Origin: Lineus longissimus
Lineage: Eukaryota; Nemertea; Pilidiophora; Heteronemertea; Lineidae
Direction: 5' to 3'
Assembly: GCF_910592395.1 (NCBI RefSeq)
Contig: NC_088316.1
Span: forward strand, 13,206,001 to 13,270,000
Length of the DNA: 64,000 nt
In this document: piece after piece, positions 32,556 to 43,743 of the stretch
How positions within the stretch are numbered: position 1 is the stretch's first letter
Layout of the letters: every line of letters starts with the position of its first letter
Made by a program: the position numbers and the translations under genes
The notes under the pieces: generated by a model
The model's database searches: none
Told to the model about the DNA's origin: nothing
The model's input: the letters and a program-made list of their open reading frames with translations, nothing else

Positions 32556-33884
32556 ATTCTGCTTATTAATTATTTAATAGGACTAGTTTCTGACGTCGTA
32601 GGAAAGATGGAACAACATAGATATATCATAAGACCCCCTTTAGGAGGGGCTCTTAAGATACACGTGTGTGCGGGAGTATATAATAAGACCCCCTTTAGGA
32701 GGGGCTCTTAAGATACACGTGTGTGCGGGAGTATATATTGTAAATGAAGAGAAATAAAGAGAGTAATTATTGTATATCCAACAAACATTTTTTTTTGGTT
32801 TTTCAAAATGGCGCTGAATAAATAAATCAGACCAGTTGTAGCGCTGAATTATAAATCAGACCAGTTGTAACAGGTTACGAGAACATCTAATTTAAATCTT
32901 CATGGGAATTCGCTACATATGCCTAAGAAATTGGCCAATTATATTGATATTTTTATTAGAGAAATATCCGTCATAAATAATGACAGAAAAGGTGGTTTTA
33001 TATCAATTTTGTGTCGACATGGTCGAGGTCACGTGACATAAACAAAACAATCGCACACACCCGTCCAAAAAAGGCACTTTAAGAAAAACAAATACGTTTT
33101 CCCTGCTTAAAACCACACTGACGACTAAGTTATATTGGTCTACTGCCCAAATCTGAAGTATCAAATTGAATCACAAACTAGAACTAGCTCTATTTAGCTA
33201 TAGTTGCGTGAAAATTTCGGGTGAGCGACGTACATTCTGTACCCTAGCGGCCAATAAATAAACTACTTTCAGCCGTCTGCTCCGGTCTCGTTAGGGAGTT
33301 TTTCCCAAATGTACGCGATGATGACGTGCCCCATTAACAGGACGTGACATCTATTTTAAAATGCGTTTCCAAAGTGAATGCACGAGGACAATCCATTTAA
33401 GTGTCGTATATCACTGGAAACGCCCGATTCCCGTGAATAAGGACAATCACAATGTATTACTTTACCAAAACAAAAATGTGTCGGAAGGAACTATATGGAT
33501 GGTCCCATCGCACCCCCCCTCCAGCAGTATGACACAGAAGGGCTAGTTGACTGTCCACCGGGGGGGTTTGGGGGGAGCTTCCCCCCAACGCACTGGTAAA
33601 AACCTATGTCGACGGAGGGGGGTTTGGGGGGTGTCCCCCCATGTAACAGCTGTAGTTGTTAGAGCTTGCACTTAACATATGCTCGTAGGGGGGTTCGGGG
33701 GAGCTCCCCCGACCTAAAGGGGGGCTCACTAAGTTCTTGACTTTACATATTATTGGCCGTCACCAGGTTAAATGCAGCTTTTTATTCGACTTTTACGTCC
33801 GAGGTTCTTGATGATTTCTTGCCGAGGTTCATGCGAGGGAAACAAAGGAGATTTGTTATCGACTGCGAGGTGTATACTATTTAA
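32556..33884 (+). pseudogene. Relic C3: third TRP-like relic, split by a TA element
   Basis: Parts 32556-32630 and 33751-33884 match relics C1 and C2. A 1.1-kb hairpin-ended element (32631-33750) sits between them with TA on both sides. The second TA element (from 33887) begins just after the relic's end. The terminal TAA of C1/C2 is TAT here, with a later TAA at 33882-33884. Confidence 0.5.
32631..33750. mobile_element. Hairpin-ended TA element, copy E1 (non-autonomous)
   Basis: TA flanks both sides (32629-32630 and 33751-33752), and the empty site is seen in relic C2 (CATATTGG). The left end is a hairpin (CCCCCTTTAGGAGGGG). The first 53 bp of the left end occur twice in tandem (32631-32683, then 32686 on). 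The right part has three G-run/C-run hairpins and ends CTTTACATAT. No ORF with a recognisable domain. Confidence 0.5.
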
Positions 33885-33886
33885 TA

Positions 33887-34953
33887 AGCCCCCCTCTTAG
33901 GAGGGGCTCTTAAGATACACGTGTGTGCGGAAGTATATAATGTAAATGAAGTGAAATAAAGAGAGTAAATATTGTATATCCAACAAACAATTTTTTTTGG
34001 TTTTTCAAAATGGCGCTGAATAAATAAATCAGACCAGTTGTAGCGCTGAATTATAAATCAGACCAGTTGTAACAGGTTACGAGAACATCTAATTTAAATC
34101 TTCATGAGAATTCGCTACATATGCCTAAGAAATTGGCCAATTATATTGATATTTTTATTAGAGAAATATCCGTCATAAATAATGACAGAAAAGGGTGGTT
34201 TTATATCAATTTTGTGTCGACATGTCGAGGTCACGTGACATAAACAAAACAATCGCACACACCCGTCCAAAAAAGGCACTTTAAGAAAAACAAATACGTT
34301 TTCCCTGCTTAAAACCACACTGACGACTAAGTTATATTGGTCTACTGCCCAAATCTGAAGTATCAAAATGAATCACAAACTAGAACTAGCTCTATTTAGC
34401 TATAGTTGCGTGAAAAATTCGGGTGAGCGGCGTACATTCTGCACCCTAGCGGCCAATAATTAAACTACTTTCAGCTGTCTGCTCCGGTCTCGTTAGGGAG
34501 TTTTTCCCAAATGTACGCGATGATGACGTGCCCCATTAACAGGACGTAACGTCTATTTTAAAATGCGTTTCCAAAGTGAATGCATTAGGACAATCCATTT
34601 AAGTGTCGTATATCACTGGAAACGCCCGATTCCCGTGAATAAGGACAATCACAATGTATTACATTACCAAAACAAAAATGTGTCGGAAGGAACTATATGG
34701 ATGGTCCCATCGCACCCCCCCCTCCAGCAGTATGACACAGAAGGGCTAGTTGACTGTCCACCGGGGGGGTTTGGGGGGAGCTTCCCCCCAACGCACAGGT
34801 AAAAACCTATGTCGACGGAGGGGGGTTTGGGGGGTGTCCCCCATTGTAACAGCTGTAGTTGTTAGAGCTTGCACTTAACATATGCTCGTAGGGGGGTTCG
34901 GGGGAGCTCCCCCGACCTAAAGGGGGGCTCACTAAGTCCTTGACTTTACATAT
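33887..34953. mobile_element. Hairpin-ended TA element, copy E2
   Basis: Left TA at 33885-33886 in the TRP relic flank; left end AGCCCCCCTCTTAGGAGGGG; right end CTTTACATAT followed by TA (34954-34955), which is also the left TA of the next copy. First member of the head-to-tail chain. Confidence 0.5.
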
Positions 34954-35044
34954 TAAGACCCCCTTTAGGAGGGGCTCTTAAGATACACGTGTGTGCGGGA
35001 GTATATAATGTAAATGAAGTGAAATAAAGAGAGTAATTATTGTA

Positions 35045-36115
35045 AGCCCCCCTCTTAGGAGGGGCTCTTAAGATACACGTGTGTGCGGGAGTATATAGTG
35101 AATGATTAGAAATAAAGAGAGTAACTATTGTATATCCTACAAACAATTTTTTTTGGTAAATTTCTGAATTAACTCCGTTGAGTTTACCGATTTCTCCGCG
35201 ATCTTCCGGTGGTGGTTGCTATCCCATTGGTTGAAATTAAGTTACATTAAATTAAAATCTTCATGGGAATTCGCTACATCATATGCCTAAGAAATTGGCC
35301 AATTATATTAATATTAGAGAAATATCCGTCCTAAATAATGACAGAAAAGGGTGGTTTATTTCAATTTTGTGTCGACATGGTCGAGGTCACGTGACATAAA
35401 AACAAAACAATCGCACACACCCGTCCAAAAAAGGCACTTTAAGAAAAATAAATACGTTTTTCCAGCTTAAAACCACACTGACGACTAAGTTATATTGGTC
35501 TACTGCCCAAATCTGAAGTATCAAAATGAATCACAAACTAGAACTAGCTCTATTTAGCTATAGTTGCGTGAAAAATTCGGGTGAGCGACGTACATTCTGT
35601 ACCCTAGCGGCCAATAAATAAACTACTTTCAGCCGTCTGCTCCGGTCTCGTTAGGGAGTTTTTCCCAAATGTACGCGATGATGACGTGCCCCATTAACAG
35701 GACGTGACATCTATTTTAAAATGCGTTTCCAAAGTGAATGCATGAGGACAATCCATTTAAGTGTCGTATATCACTGGAAACGCCCGATTCCCGTGAATAA
35801 GGACAATCACAATGTATTACATTAATTACCAAAACAAAAATGTGTCGGAAGGAACTATATGGATGGTCCCATCGCACCCCCCCTCCAGCAGTATGACACA
35901 GAAGGGCTAGTTGACTGTCCACCGGGGGGGTTTGGGGGGAGCTTCCCCCCAACGCACTGGTAAAAACCTATGTCGACGGAGGGGGGTTTGGGGGGTGTCC
36001 CCCCATTGTAACAGCTGTAGTTGTTAGAGCTTGCACTTAACATATGCTCGTAGGGGGGTTCGGGGGAGCTCCCCCGACCTAAAGGGGGGCTCACTAAGTC
36101 CTTGACTTTACATAT
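35045..36115. mobile_element. Hairpin-ended TA element, copy E4, nested in E3
   Basis: Inserted at ATTATTG-TA-TATCC of E3, leaving TA on both sides (35043-35044 and 36116-36117). Same ends as the family. About 35157-35245 are replaced by an unrelated sequence (GTAAATTTCTGAATTAACTC onward), so it is a distinct subfamily. Confidence 0.5.
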
Positions 36116-36807
36116 TATATCCAACAAACAATTTTTTTTGGTTTTTCAAAATGGCGCTGAATAAATAAATCAGACCAGTTGTAGCGCTGAATTATAAATC
36201 AGACCAGTTGTAACAGGTTACGAGAACATCTAATTTAAATCTTCACGGGAATTCGCTACATATGCCTAAGAAATTGGCCAATTATATTGATATTTTTATT
36301 AGAGAAATATCCGTCATAAATAATGACAGAAAAGGTGGTTTTATATCAATTTTGTGTCGACATGGTCGAGGTCACGTGACATAAACAAAACAATCGCACA
36401 CACTCGTCCAAAAAAGGCACTTTAAGAAAAACAAATACGTTTTTCTTGCTTAAAACCACACTGACGACTAAGTTATTTTGGTCTACTACCCAAATCTGAA
36501 GTATCAAAATGAATTACAAACTAGAACTAGCTCTATTCAGCTATAGTTGCGTGAAAAATTCGGGTGAGCGGCGTACATTCTGCACCCTAGCGGCCAATAA
36601 TTAAACTACTTTCAGCCGGCTGCTCCGGTCTCGTTAGGGAGTTTTTCCCAAATGTACGTGATGATGACGTGCCCCATTAACAGGACGTAACATCTATTTT
36701 AAAATGCGTTTCCAAAGTGAATGCATGAGGACAATCCATTTAAGTGTCGTATATCACTGGAAACGCCCGATTCCCGTGAATAAGGACAATCACGATGTAT
36801 TACATTA

Positions 36808-37924
36808 TCCATATATTTGACCACACTATACAGCCAATACTTTTATATGGCAGTGATATTTGGGGATGTTTTAACCCTATGTCCTCAAAAGTTAAAAGAG
36901 AGAGAGAATTTAAGATTGATAAGGGATTCGAAAATCTCCCCTGTGAGAACCTTCACATGAAGTTCTGTAAATATGTACTGGGTGTTAACACAAATGCCAC
37001 AAATCTGGCCGTGTATGGCGAGTTGGGCAGACATCCACTGTATTTAATGATAGCCAAATCTATGTTCTCTTTCTGGCTAAGGCTTGAATCCTTGTCTCTC
37101 AACACAGTGGATGGGGAAATTAGTTCGAAGTCTATTTTAACCAGTGCCTTACAAGTTAGTAAGGATCTAGACAACAAAGGAAAACAGTCTTGGTTTTCTT
37201 GTATAAAATTTATTTGTGGTTGTCTGAATCTGGATGCAAACAATGCTGAAAGTGTTTCAACCTCCAGTCTTGTTCATAAATTAGGTGAAGAATTTTACAG
37301 AAAGTGGAAGCTAGAAATTTGGGATGATTCTCGGAATCCAAATGCTAAAAACAAATTACGCACTTATAGGTCCTTCAAAACGCAACTCTGCTGTGAGAAA
37401 TATCTGACTTCAATTTCCAGTTTTTCTTTAAGAAGATCCCTTTGTTGTTTCCGCATTAGCTGTCACGATCTAGCCATTGAAAGAGGTAGATACAAAAAAC
37501 TTAAAGTTGAAGAGAGGGTGTGTTCTTGTGATGGGACTTCAATAGAAGACGAGGTTCACTTTCTAACTGCCTGCCCAAAATATGATGCTTCAAGGAACGA
37601 TTTTTTCTCAGTTATCAATGAGAACAACATCAACTTTTCAGGTCTCTCACCAGGAAATAAGTTTATCTGGCTTCTTTCAAATGAGGACCCTGGAATTTGT
37701 CAGAAGCTATCATCATTTTTACAGAAATGCTTTTCTGATCGCATAAAATAAGGACCTCCTCTCTCCCACCTACTAGTATCTACTCCAGGTTTGACCCCGG
37801 TAGTAGACTTTATATTGTTACTTTTGTCATGTATCCTTTGTATGTCTTATGTACTTTCAATCAAAATCATTGTATTTCTATTGTACCATGTGTACCTTTG
37901 CCCTCCGGGCCTCTTGATTAATAA
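36808..37924 (+). mobile_element. 5'-truncated CR1/L2-like LINE inserted in E3
   Basis: A 1117-bp non-LTR retrotransposon fragment flanked by ACATTA on both sides (36802-36807 and 37925-37930), a likely target duplication. It has a 3' UTR with a GCCCTCCGGGC stem and a TTGATTAATAA tail, common in CR1/L2-type LINEs. 5' truncation is usual for LINE copies. Confidence 0.5.
36810..37751 (+). pseudogene. C-terminal part of a LINE ORF2 protein
   Basis: About 313 residues from the region after the reverse transcriptase core. Markers are ILLYGSDIWG, LHMKFCKYVLGV and GELGRHPLYLMIAKS, then a Cys/His segment (RVCSCDG, EDEVHFLTACPKY). This pattern is typical of CR1/L2-like ORF2 C-termini. The catalytic FADD region is missing because of truncation. 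The frame is open to its natural stop, so the copy is young or was preserved by chance. Confidence 0.5.
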
Positions 37925-38239
37925 ACATTACCAAAACAAAAATGTGTCGGAAGGAACTATAATTACTATATGGATGGTCCCATCGCAACCCCCCCCCCCT
38001 CCAGCAGTATGACACAGAAGGGCTAGTTGACTGTCCACCGGGGGGGGGGGGGGGTTGGGGGAGCTTCCCCCCAACGCACTGGTAAAAACCTATGTCGACG
38101 GAGGGGGGGTTTGGGGGGTGTCCCCCCATTGTAACAGCTGTAGTTGTTAGAGCTTGCACTTAACATATGCTCGTCGGGGGGTTCGGGGGAGCTCCCCCGA
38201 CCTAAAGGGGGCTCACTAAGTCCTTGACTTTACATATTA

Positions 38240-39321
38240 AGACCCCCTTTAGGAGGGGCTCTTAAGATACACGTGTGTGCGGGAGTATATAATGTAAATG
38301 AAGTGAAATAAAGAGAGTAATTATTGTATATCCAACAAACATTTTTTTTTGGTTTTTCAAAATGGCGCTGAATAAATAAATCAGACCAGTTGTAGCGCTG
38401 AATTATAAATCAGACCAGTTGTAACAGGTTACGAGAACATCTAATTTAAATCTTCATGGGAATTCGCTACATATGCCTAAGAAATTGGCCAATTATATTG
38501 ATATTTTTATTAGAGAAATATCCGTCATAAATAATGACAGAAAAGGGTGGTTTTATATCAATTTTGTGTCGACATGGTCGAGGTCACGTGACATAAACAA
38601 AACAATCGCACACACCCGTCCAAAAAAGGCACTTTAAGAAAAACAAATACATTTTCCCTGCTTAAAACCACACTGACGACTAAGTTATATTGGTCTACTG
38701 CCCAAATCTGAAGTATCAAATTGAATCACAAACTAGAACTAGCTCTATTCAGCTTTATTTGCGTGAAAAATTCGGGTGAGCGGCGTACATTCTGCATCCT
38801 AGTGGCCAATAATTAAACTACTTTCAGCCGGCTGCTCCGGTCTCGTTAGGGAGTTTTCCCCAAATGTACGCGATGATGACGTGCCCCATTAACAGGACGT
38901 AACGTCTATTTTAAAATGCGTTTCCAAAGTGAATGCATGAGGACAATCCATTTAAGTGTCGTATATCACTGGAAACGCCCGATTCCCGTGAATAAGGACA
39001 AACAATGTATTACATTACCAAAACAAAAATGTGTCGGAACGGAAGGAACTATATGGATGGTCCCATCGCACCCCCCCCCCCTCCAGCAGTATGACACAGA
39101 AGGGCTAGTTGACTGTCCACCGGGGGGGGGGGGGGGTTTGGGGGAGCTTCCCCCCAACGCACTGGTAAAAACCTATGTCGACGGAGGGGGGTTTGGGGGG
39201 TGTCCCCCCCATTGTAACAGCTGTAGTTGTTAGAGCTTGCACTTAACATATGCTCGTAGGGGGGTTCGGGGGAGCTCCCCCGACCTAAAGGGGGGCTCAC
39301 TAAGTCCTTGATTTTACATAT
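38240..39321. mobile_element. Hairpin-ended TA element, copy E5
   Basis: The simplest full-length copy (1082 bp) with standard ends, joined to its neighbours by TA at 38238-38239 and 39322-39323. Confidence 0.5.
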
Positions 39322-39323
39322 TA

Positions 39324-40892
39324 AGACCCCCTTTAGGAGGGGCTCTTAAGATACACGTGTGTGCGGGAGTATATAATGTAAATGAAGTGAAATAAAGAGA
39401 GTAATTATTGTATATCCAACAAACATTTTTTTTTGGTTTTTCAAAATGGCGCTGAATAAATAAATCAGACCAGTTGTAGCGCTGAATTATAAATCAGACC
39501 AGTTGTAACAGGTTACGAGAACATCTAATTTAAATCTTCATGGGAATTCGCTACATATGCCTAAGAAATTGGCCAATTATATTGATATTTTTATTAGAGA
39601 AATATCCGTCATAAATAATGACAGAAAAGGGTGGTTTATTTCAATTTTGTGTCGACATGGTCGAGGTCACGTGACATAAACAAAACAATCGCACACACCC
39701 GTCCAAAAAAGGCACTTTAAGAAAAACAAATACGTTTTCCCTGCTTAAAACCACACTGACGACTAAGTTATATTGGTCTACTGCCCAAATCTGAAGTATC
39801 AAAATGAATCACAAACTAGAACTAGCTCTATTTAGCTATAGTTGCGTGAAAAATTCGGGTGAGCGGCGTACATTCTGCACCCTAGCGGCCAATAATTAAA
39901 CTACTTTCAGCTGTCTGCTCCGGTCTCGTTAGGGAGTTTTTTTTCAAATGGCGCTGATAAATAAATCAGACCAGTTGTAGCGCTGAATTATAAATCAGAC
40001 CAGTTGTAACAGGTTACGAGAACATCTAATTTAAATCTTCATGGGAATTCGCTACATATGCCTAAGAAATTGGCCAATTATATTAATATTTTTATTAGAG
40101 AAATATCCGTCCTAAATAATGACAGAAAAGGGTGGTTTATTTCAATTTCGTGTCGACATGGTCGAGGTCACGTGACAAACAAAACAATCGCACACACCCG
40201 TCCGAAAAAGGCACTTTAAGAAAAACAAATACGTTTTTCCTGCTTAAAATCACACTGACGACTAAGTTATTTTAGTCTACTACCCAAATCTGAAGTATCA
40301 AAATGAATTACAAACTAGAACTAGCTCTATTTAGCAAAAGTTGCGTGAAAAATTCGGGTGAGCGACATTCTGAACCCTAGCGGCCAATAAGTAAACTACT
40401 TTCAGCTGTCTGCTCCGGTCTCGTTAGGGAGTTTTTCCCAAATGTACGCGATGATGACGTGCCCCATTAACAGGACGTAACATCTATTTTAAAATGCGTT
40501 TCCAAAGTGAATGCATGAGGACAATCCATTTAAGTGTCGTATATCACTGGAAACGCCCGATTCCCGTGAATAAGGACAATCACAATGTATTACATTACCA
40601 AAACAAAAATGTGTCGGAAGGAACTATATGGATGGTCCCATCGCACCCCCCCCCCCTCCAGCAGTATGACACAGAAGGGCTAGTTGACTGTCCACCGGGG
40701 GGGGGGGGGTTTGGGGGAGCTTCCCCCCAACGCACTGGTAAAAACCTATGTCGACGGAGGGGGTTTGGGGGGTGTCCCCCCATTGTAACAGCTGTAGTTG
40801 TTAGAGCTTGCACTTAACATATGCTCGTTGGGGGGTTCGGGGGACCTCCCCCGACCTAAAGGGGGGCTCACTAAGTCCTTGACTTTACATAT
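39324..40892. mobile_element. Hairpin-ended TA element, copy E6, recombinant
   Basis: Starts as a normal copy. At about 39940 (GGGAGTTTTTTTTC) it jumps back to the CAAATGGCGCTGA region, repeating roughly 600 bp. It then runs to a standard right end. This looks like a fusion of two copies through their T-runs. Confidence 0.5.
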
Positions 40893-40894
40893 TA

Positions 40895-41843
40895 AGCCCC
40901 CCTCTTAGGAGGGGCTCTTAAGATACACGTGTGTGCGGGAGTATATAATGTAAATGAATGAAGAGAAATAAAAAGAGTAACTATTGTATATCCAACAAAC
41001 AATTTTTTTTGGTTTTTCAAAATGGCGCTGAATAAATAAATCAGACTAGTTGTAGCGCTGAATTATAAATCAGACCAGTTGTAACAGGTTACGAGAACAT
41101 CTAATTTAAATCTTCATGGGAATTCGCTACATATGCCTAAGAAATTGGCCAATTCTATTAATATTTTTATTAGAGAAATATCCGTCCTAAATAATGACAG
41201 AAAAGGGTGGTTTATTTCAATTTTGTGTCGACATGGTCGAGGTCACGTGACATAAACAAAACAATCGCACACCGCCGTCCAAAAAAGGCACTTTAAGAAA
41301 AACAAATACGTTTTTCCTGCTTAAAACCACACTGACGACTAAGTTATTTTGGTCTACTACCCAAATCTGAAGTATCAAAATGAATCACAAACTAGAACTA
41401 GCTCTATTTAGCAAAAGTTGCGTGAAAAATTCGGAAGAGAGACATACTGCACCCTAGCGGCCAATAAATAAACTACTTTCAGCCGTCTGCTCCGGTCTCG
41501 TTAGGGAGTTTTTCCCAAATGTACGCGATGATGACGTGCCCCATTAACAGGACGTAACATCTATTTTAAAATGCGTTTCCAAAGTGAATGCATGAGGACA
41601 ACCCATTTGTGTCGTATATCACTGGAAACGCCCGATTCCCGTGAATAAGGACAATCACAATGTATTACATTACCGTACCAAAACAAAAATGTGTCGGAAG
41701 GAACTATGGATGGTCTCAACATGGGGGGTTTGGGGGGGTTTCCCCTCCATTGTACTGGGTGAAAACGTTACGCTATCGTAGGGGGGTTCGGGGGTGCTCC
41801 CCCGACCTAAAGGGGGGCTCGCCAAGTCCTTGACTTTACATAT
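40895..41843. mobile_element. Hairpin-ended TA element, copy E7, shortened right part
   Basis: Standard left end (AGCCCCCCTCTTAGG). The G-run region is shortened to two hairpins, and the right end is CCAAGTCCTTGACTTTACATAT followed by TA. Confidence 0.5.
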
Positions 41844-41845
41844 TA

Positions 41846-43463
41846 GGGAGCTCTTAGCGAGCTTTATGGTTAGAGAGTGTGTGTATACCATCAACAAAAA
41901 AAACTTGACCCGGAACCAGAAAACCTCCACGCCCAGGTGACATTTTTGCACGCGAATCGTATACGCCAATGCACAGCAATTTCCCTGGGGAGAGATTTTC
42001 TTTTTCCAAAACAATTCAGCGGGACGCGATGGCGTTTACGCAGAGTAGCCGCTGTTCGGTTGGAGATTTCGTCAAAACAGGGCCGAATCAAAGTGTGACG
42101 ATACCCTGGGGCGAATCGCAATGCATTAAACAACAATCTGCATCGCTGCCAGAGATTATTTTTCTCTTTCCGCGAAGAAATCGTGCTTTGAACTGGCAAA
42201 ATTCCGCTAAAGATTTTCAGTCAGCTAACTTTTCCGTAGTACGCAGGCGCACCAACATGATCGGTCCGGGGCTGCCCGTTTCGACGACGATTTCGTCAAT
42301 ATCATGGGGTGTGGCAAGATGTCGACGGTCTGGTCCCAATTATAATGCAATAATCTTGAAAGTACATTGGTCTCAATGTCTATTTCCCTGTTTCCATTAC
42401 AAAATCCTACCGTGAAACCTGAAACCACTCGTCCACAACATTTCAATTTTCCGTAGAAAGCGCATGCGCACTAACTCAAACGCACGCGCTACCCTCAGGT
42501 CTCACTAGCCGGTGCGGAGGCCAGGCCTACCTGCCTCCAAAAATGACGCGACGTCATTTCATGCATACCCCTGTTCCAGCGGCTGTAGACTTGGCAGTAC
42601 CTTACTCTCACACAAACCTATACATTTCTGAATAGCTTGTCTCTTGTAGAATACATCTGGCCAAGTTTCAACGTCGTCTAGACAAATCAAGCAATATATC
42701 CTGGAGGTTCGACAGCAAACTTGGTCGACTTTTGAGTTTTCTGGTTTGGGTTATATCGGCAAGTTACATAAATCGGAAGAGGTGCCGAGCATTGCGCTGT
42801 TTTATATGATGTTTTATTTTGAGAAGCCAGTGGATTGGTTGCTTTTTGACTACATGGGGATGCCAGTCCGACCTGAGCGTCAGGCCGAAGGCGTTGTTCC
42901 AGCACAAGGGTATGTCAAGTGCATAGACTGATGTAGCACAATGCAAATTTAACGCAAATTTGTAAAATTTCACCTCTATACCTTATAACTTCAAGATTAA
43001 CACCTGATCACCACTGGCTAGTGATACCTCAAACTATTCAGGACAGGGGGTCGGCTAAGGTCTTTTTGAATTCAAATCCTACACTTGGGTCTTGGGATCA
43101 TTATGCTTATCTCCGGGCAAAAATACCTATCCTTCTCCTGTTGTGTTTAGTTTCCCACATTCTCCCCACCTATTTTTTTTACTGCGACAGCGTCTATTGG
43201 GTCAACTGCCATGATGGCATCATCCTAACTATATCCCCCCCCCCCCACCCCCACCTCTCCCAACCACCAACTACTCGCCATCATTGACAATGTGTCATGT
43301 GTGCTAGCCAACTGCTTCTTCGGTCAACTGCCATGATGGCATCATCCTAACTATATAACCCCCCCCCCCCTCACCCCCACCCCCACCACCACCACCCGAG
43401 TCTTCTCGCTCAGCAGCCCTATTAACAAAGAGCTCCCTATCAAGGCCTGAGCCTTCCTCATAT
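41846..43463. mobile_element. Larger TA element with related ends, copy E8
   Basis: The left end GGGAGCTCTTAGCGAGCTTT follows a TA. An inverted match AAGAGCTCCC lies at 43428-43437, followed by TA and 24 more bases ending TCCTCATAT, then TA and the unit-3 flank. The ends resemble E1-E7 in form (left hairpin with a TTAG loop, right end in CATAT), but the 1.6-kb body is unrelated. The longest ORFs here (148 aa or less) show no recognisable domain. Confidence 0.5.
43200..43398. repeat. Two-copy minisatellite with C-runs inside E8
   Basis: GGTCAACTGCCATGATGGCA plus following sequence occurs at 43200 and 43322 (period 122 bp). Each copy is followed by long C/CCA tracts. Confidence 0.5.
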
Positions 43464-43743
43464 TATTACCGCATGAAGAGGTCTATACAGTTTGACGTTT
43501 TTCTCACCTTTGTACTTTCGACCGGTTTGAATTGAAGCGCGATCGGACCAACCATTCCTTACAGTGCCATTTTGTTTAAAGATCTAAATTTGGACTTGGC
43601 TGTCGAAGATCTCGGCTCTTCCATCTCTCGGGTCACCAGAGAGCACTTTTTCATGTGTAAATGTAGCCAGACAGATCTAGTACGCGAGTAGATCACCTGT
43701 CAAAGGATATTTAAACCGCAGTGTCACGGGAGACTTCAAAACA

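Larger units (their letters stand above)
34956..38237. mobile_element. Hairpin-ended TA element, copy E3, with two nested insertions
   Basis: E3 consists of 34956-35044, 36116-36807 and 37925-38237. It is interrupted at a TA by copy E4 and further on by a LINE fragment. Removing both gives one ordinary element of about 1.1 kb that ends CTTTACATAT. Confidence 0.5.
20784..43743. repeat. Tandem segmental repeat unit 3, expanded by transposons
   Basis: It begins AAGTTTACCAGC and ends where unit similarity stops (ACTTCAAAAC, 43743). Removing the insertions at 22043-28385, 32631-33750 and 33887-43463 leaves about 5.9 kb, which matches units 1 and 2. Confidence 0.5.

Noticed and set aside
33361-40817. 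Open frames starting MRFQSEC repeated in every element copy
   Set aside because: They run through G-runs of varying length, are truncated differently in each copy, and show no domain. They are repeat sequence, not genes.
32631-41843. Units read as LTRs because of TATA-like and AATAAA motifs near one end
   Set aside because: No TG...CA ends, no 4-6 bp target duplication, no internal retroelement coding region between copies. The single TA at each joint does not fit LTR integration.
33887-41843. Canonical Helitron
   Set aside because: No 5'-TC and CTRR-3' ends in either orientation, and the hairpin lies at the very terminus. A Helentron-like variant stays possible, so it is discussed only as a finding.
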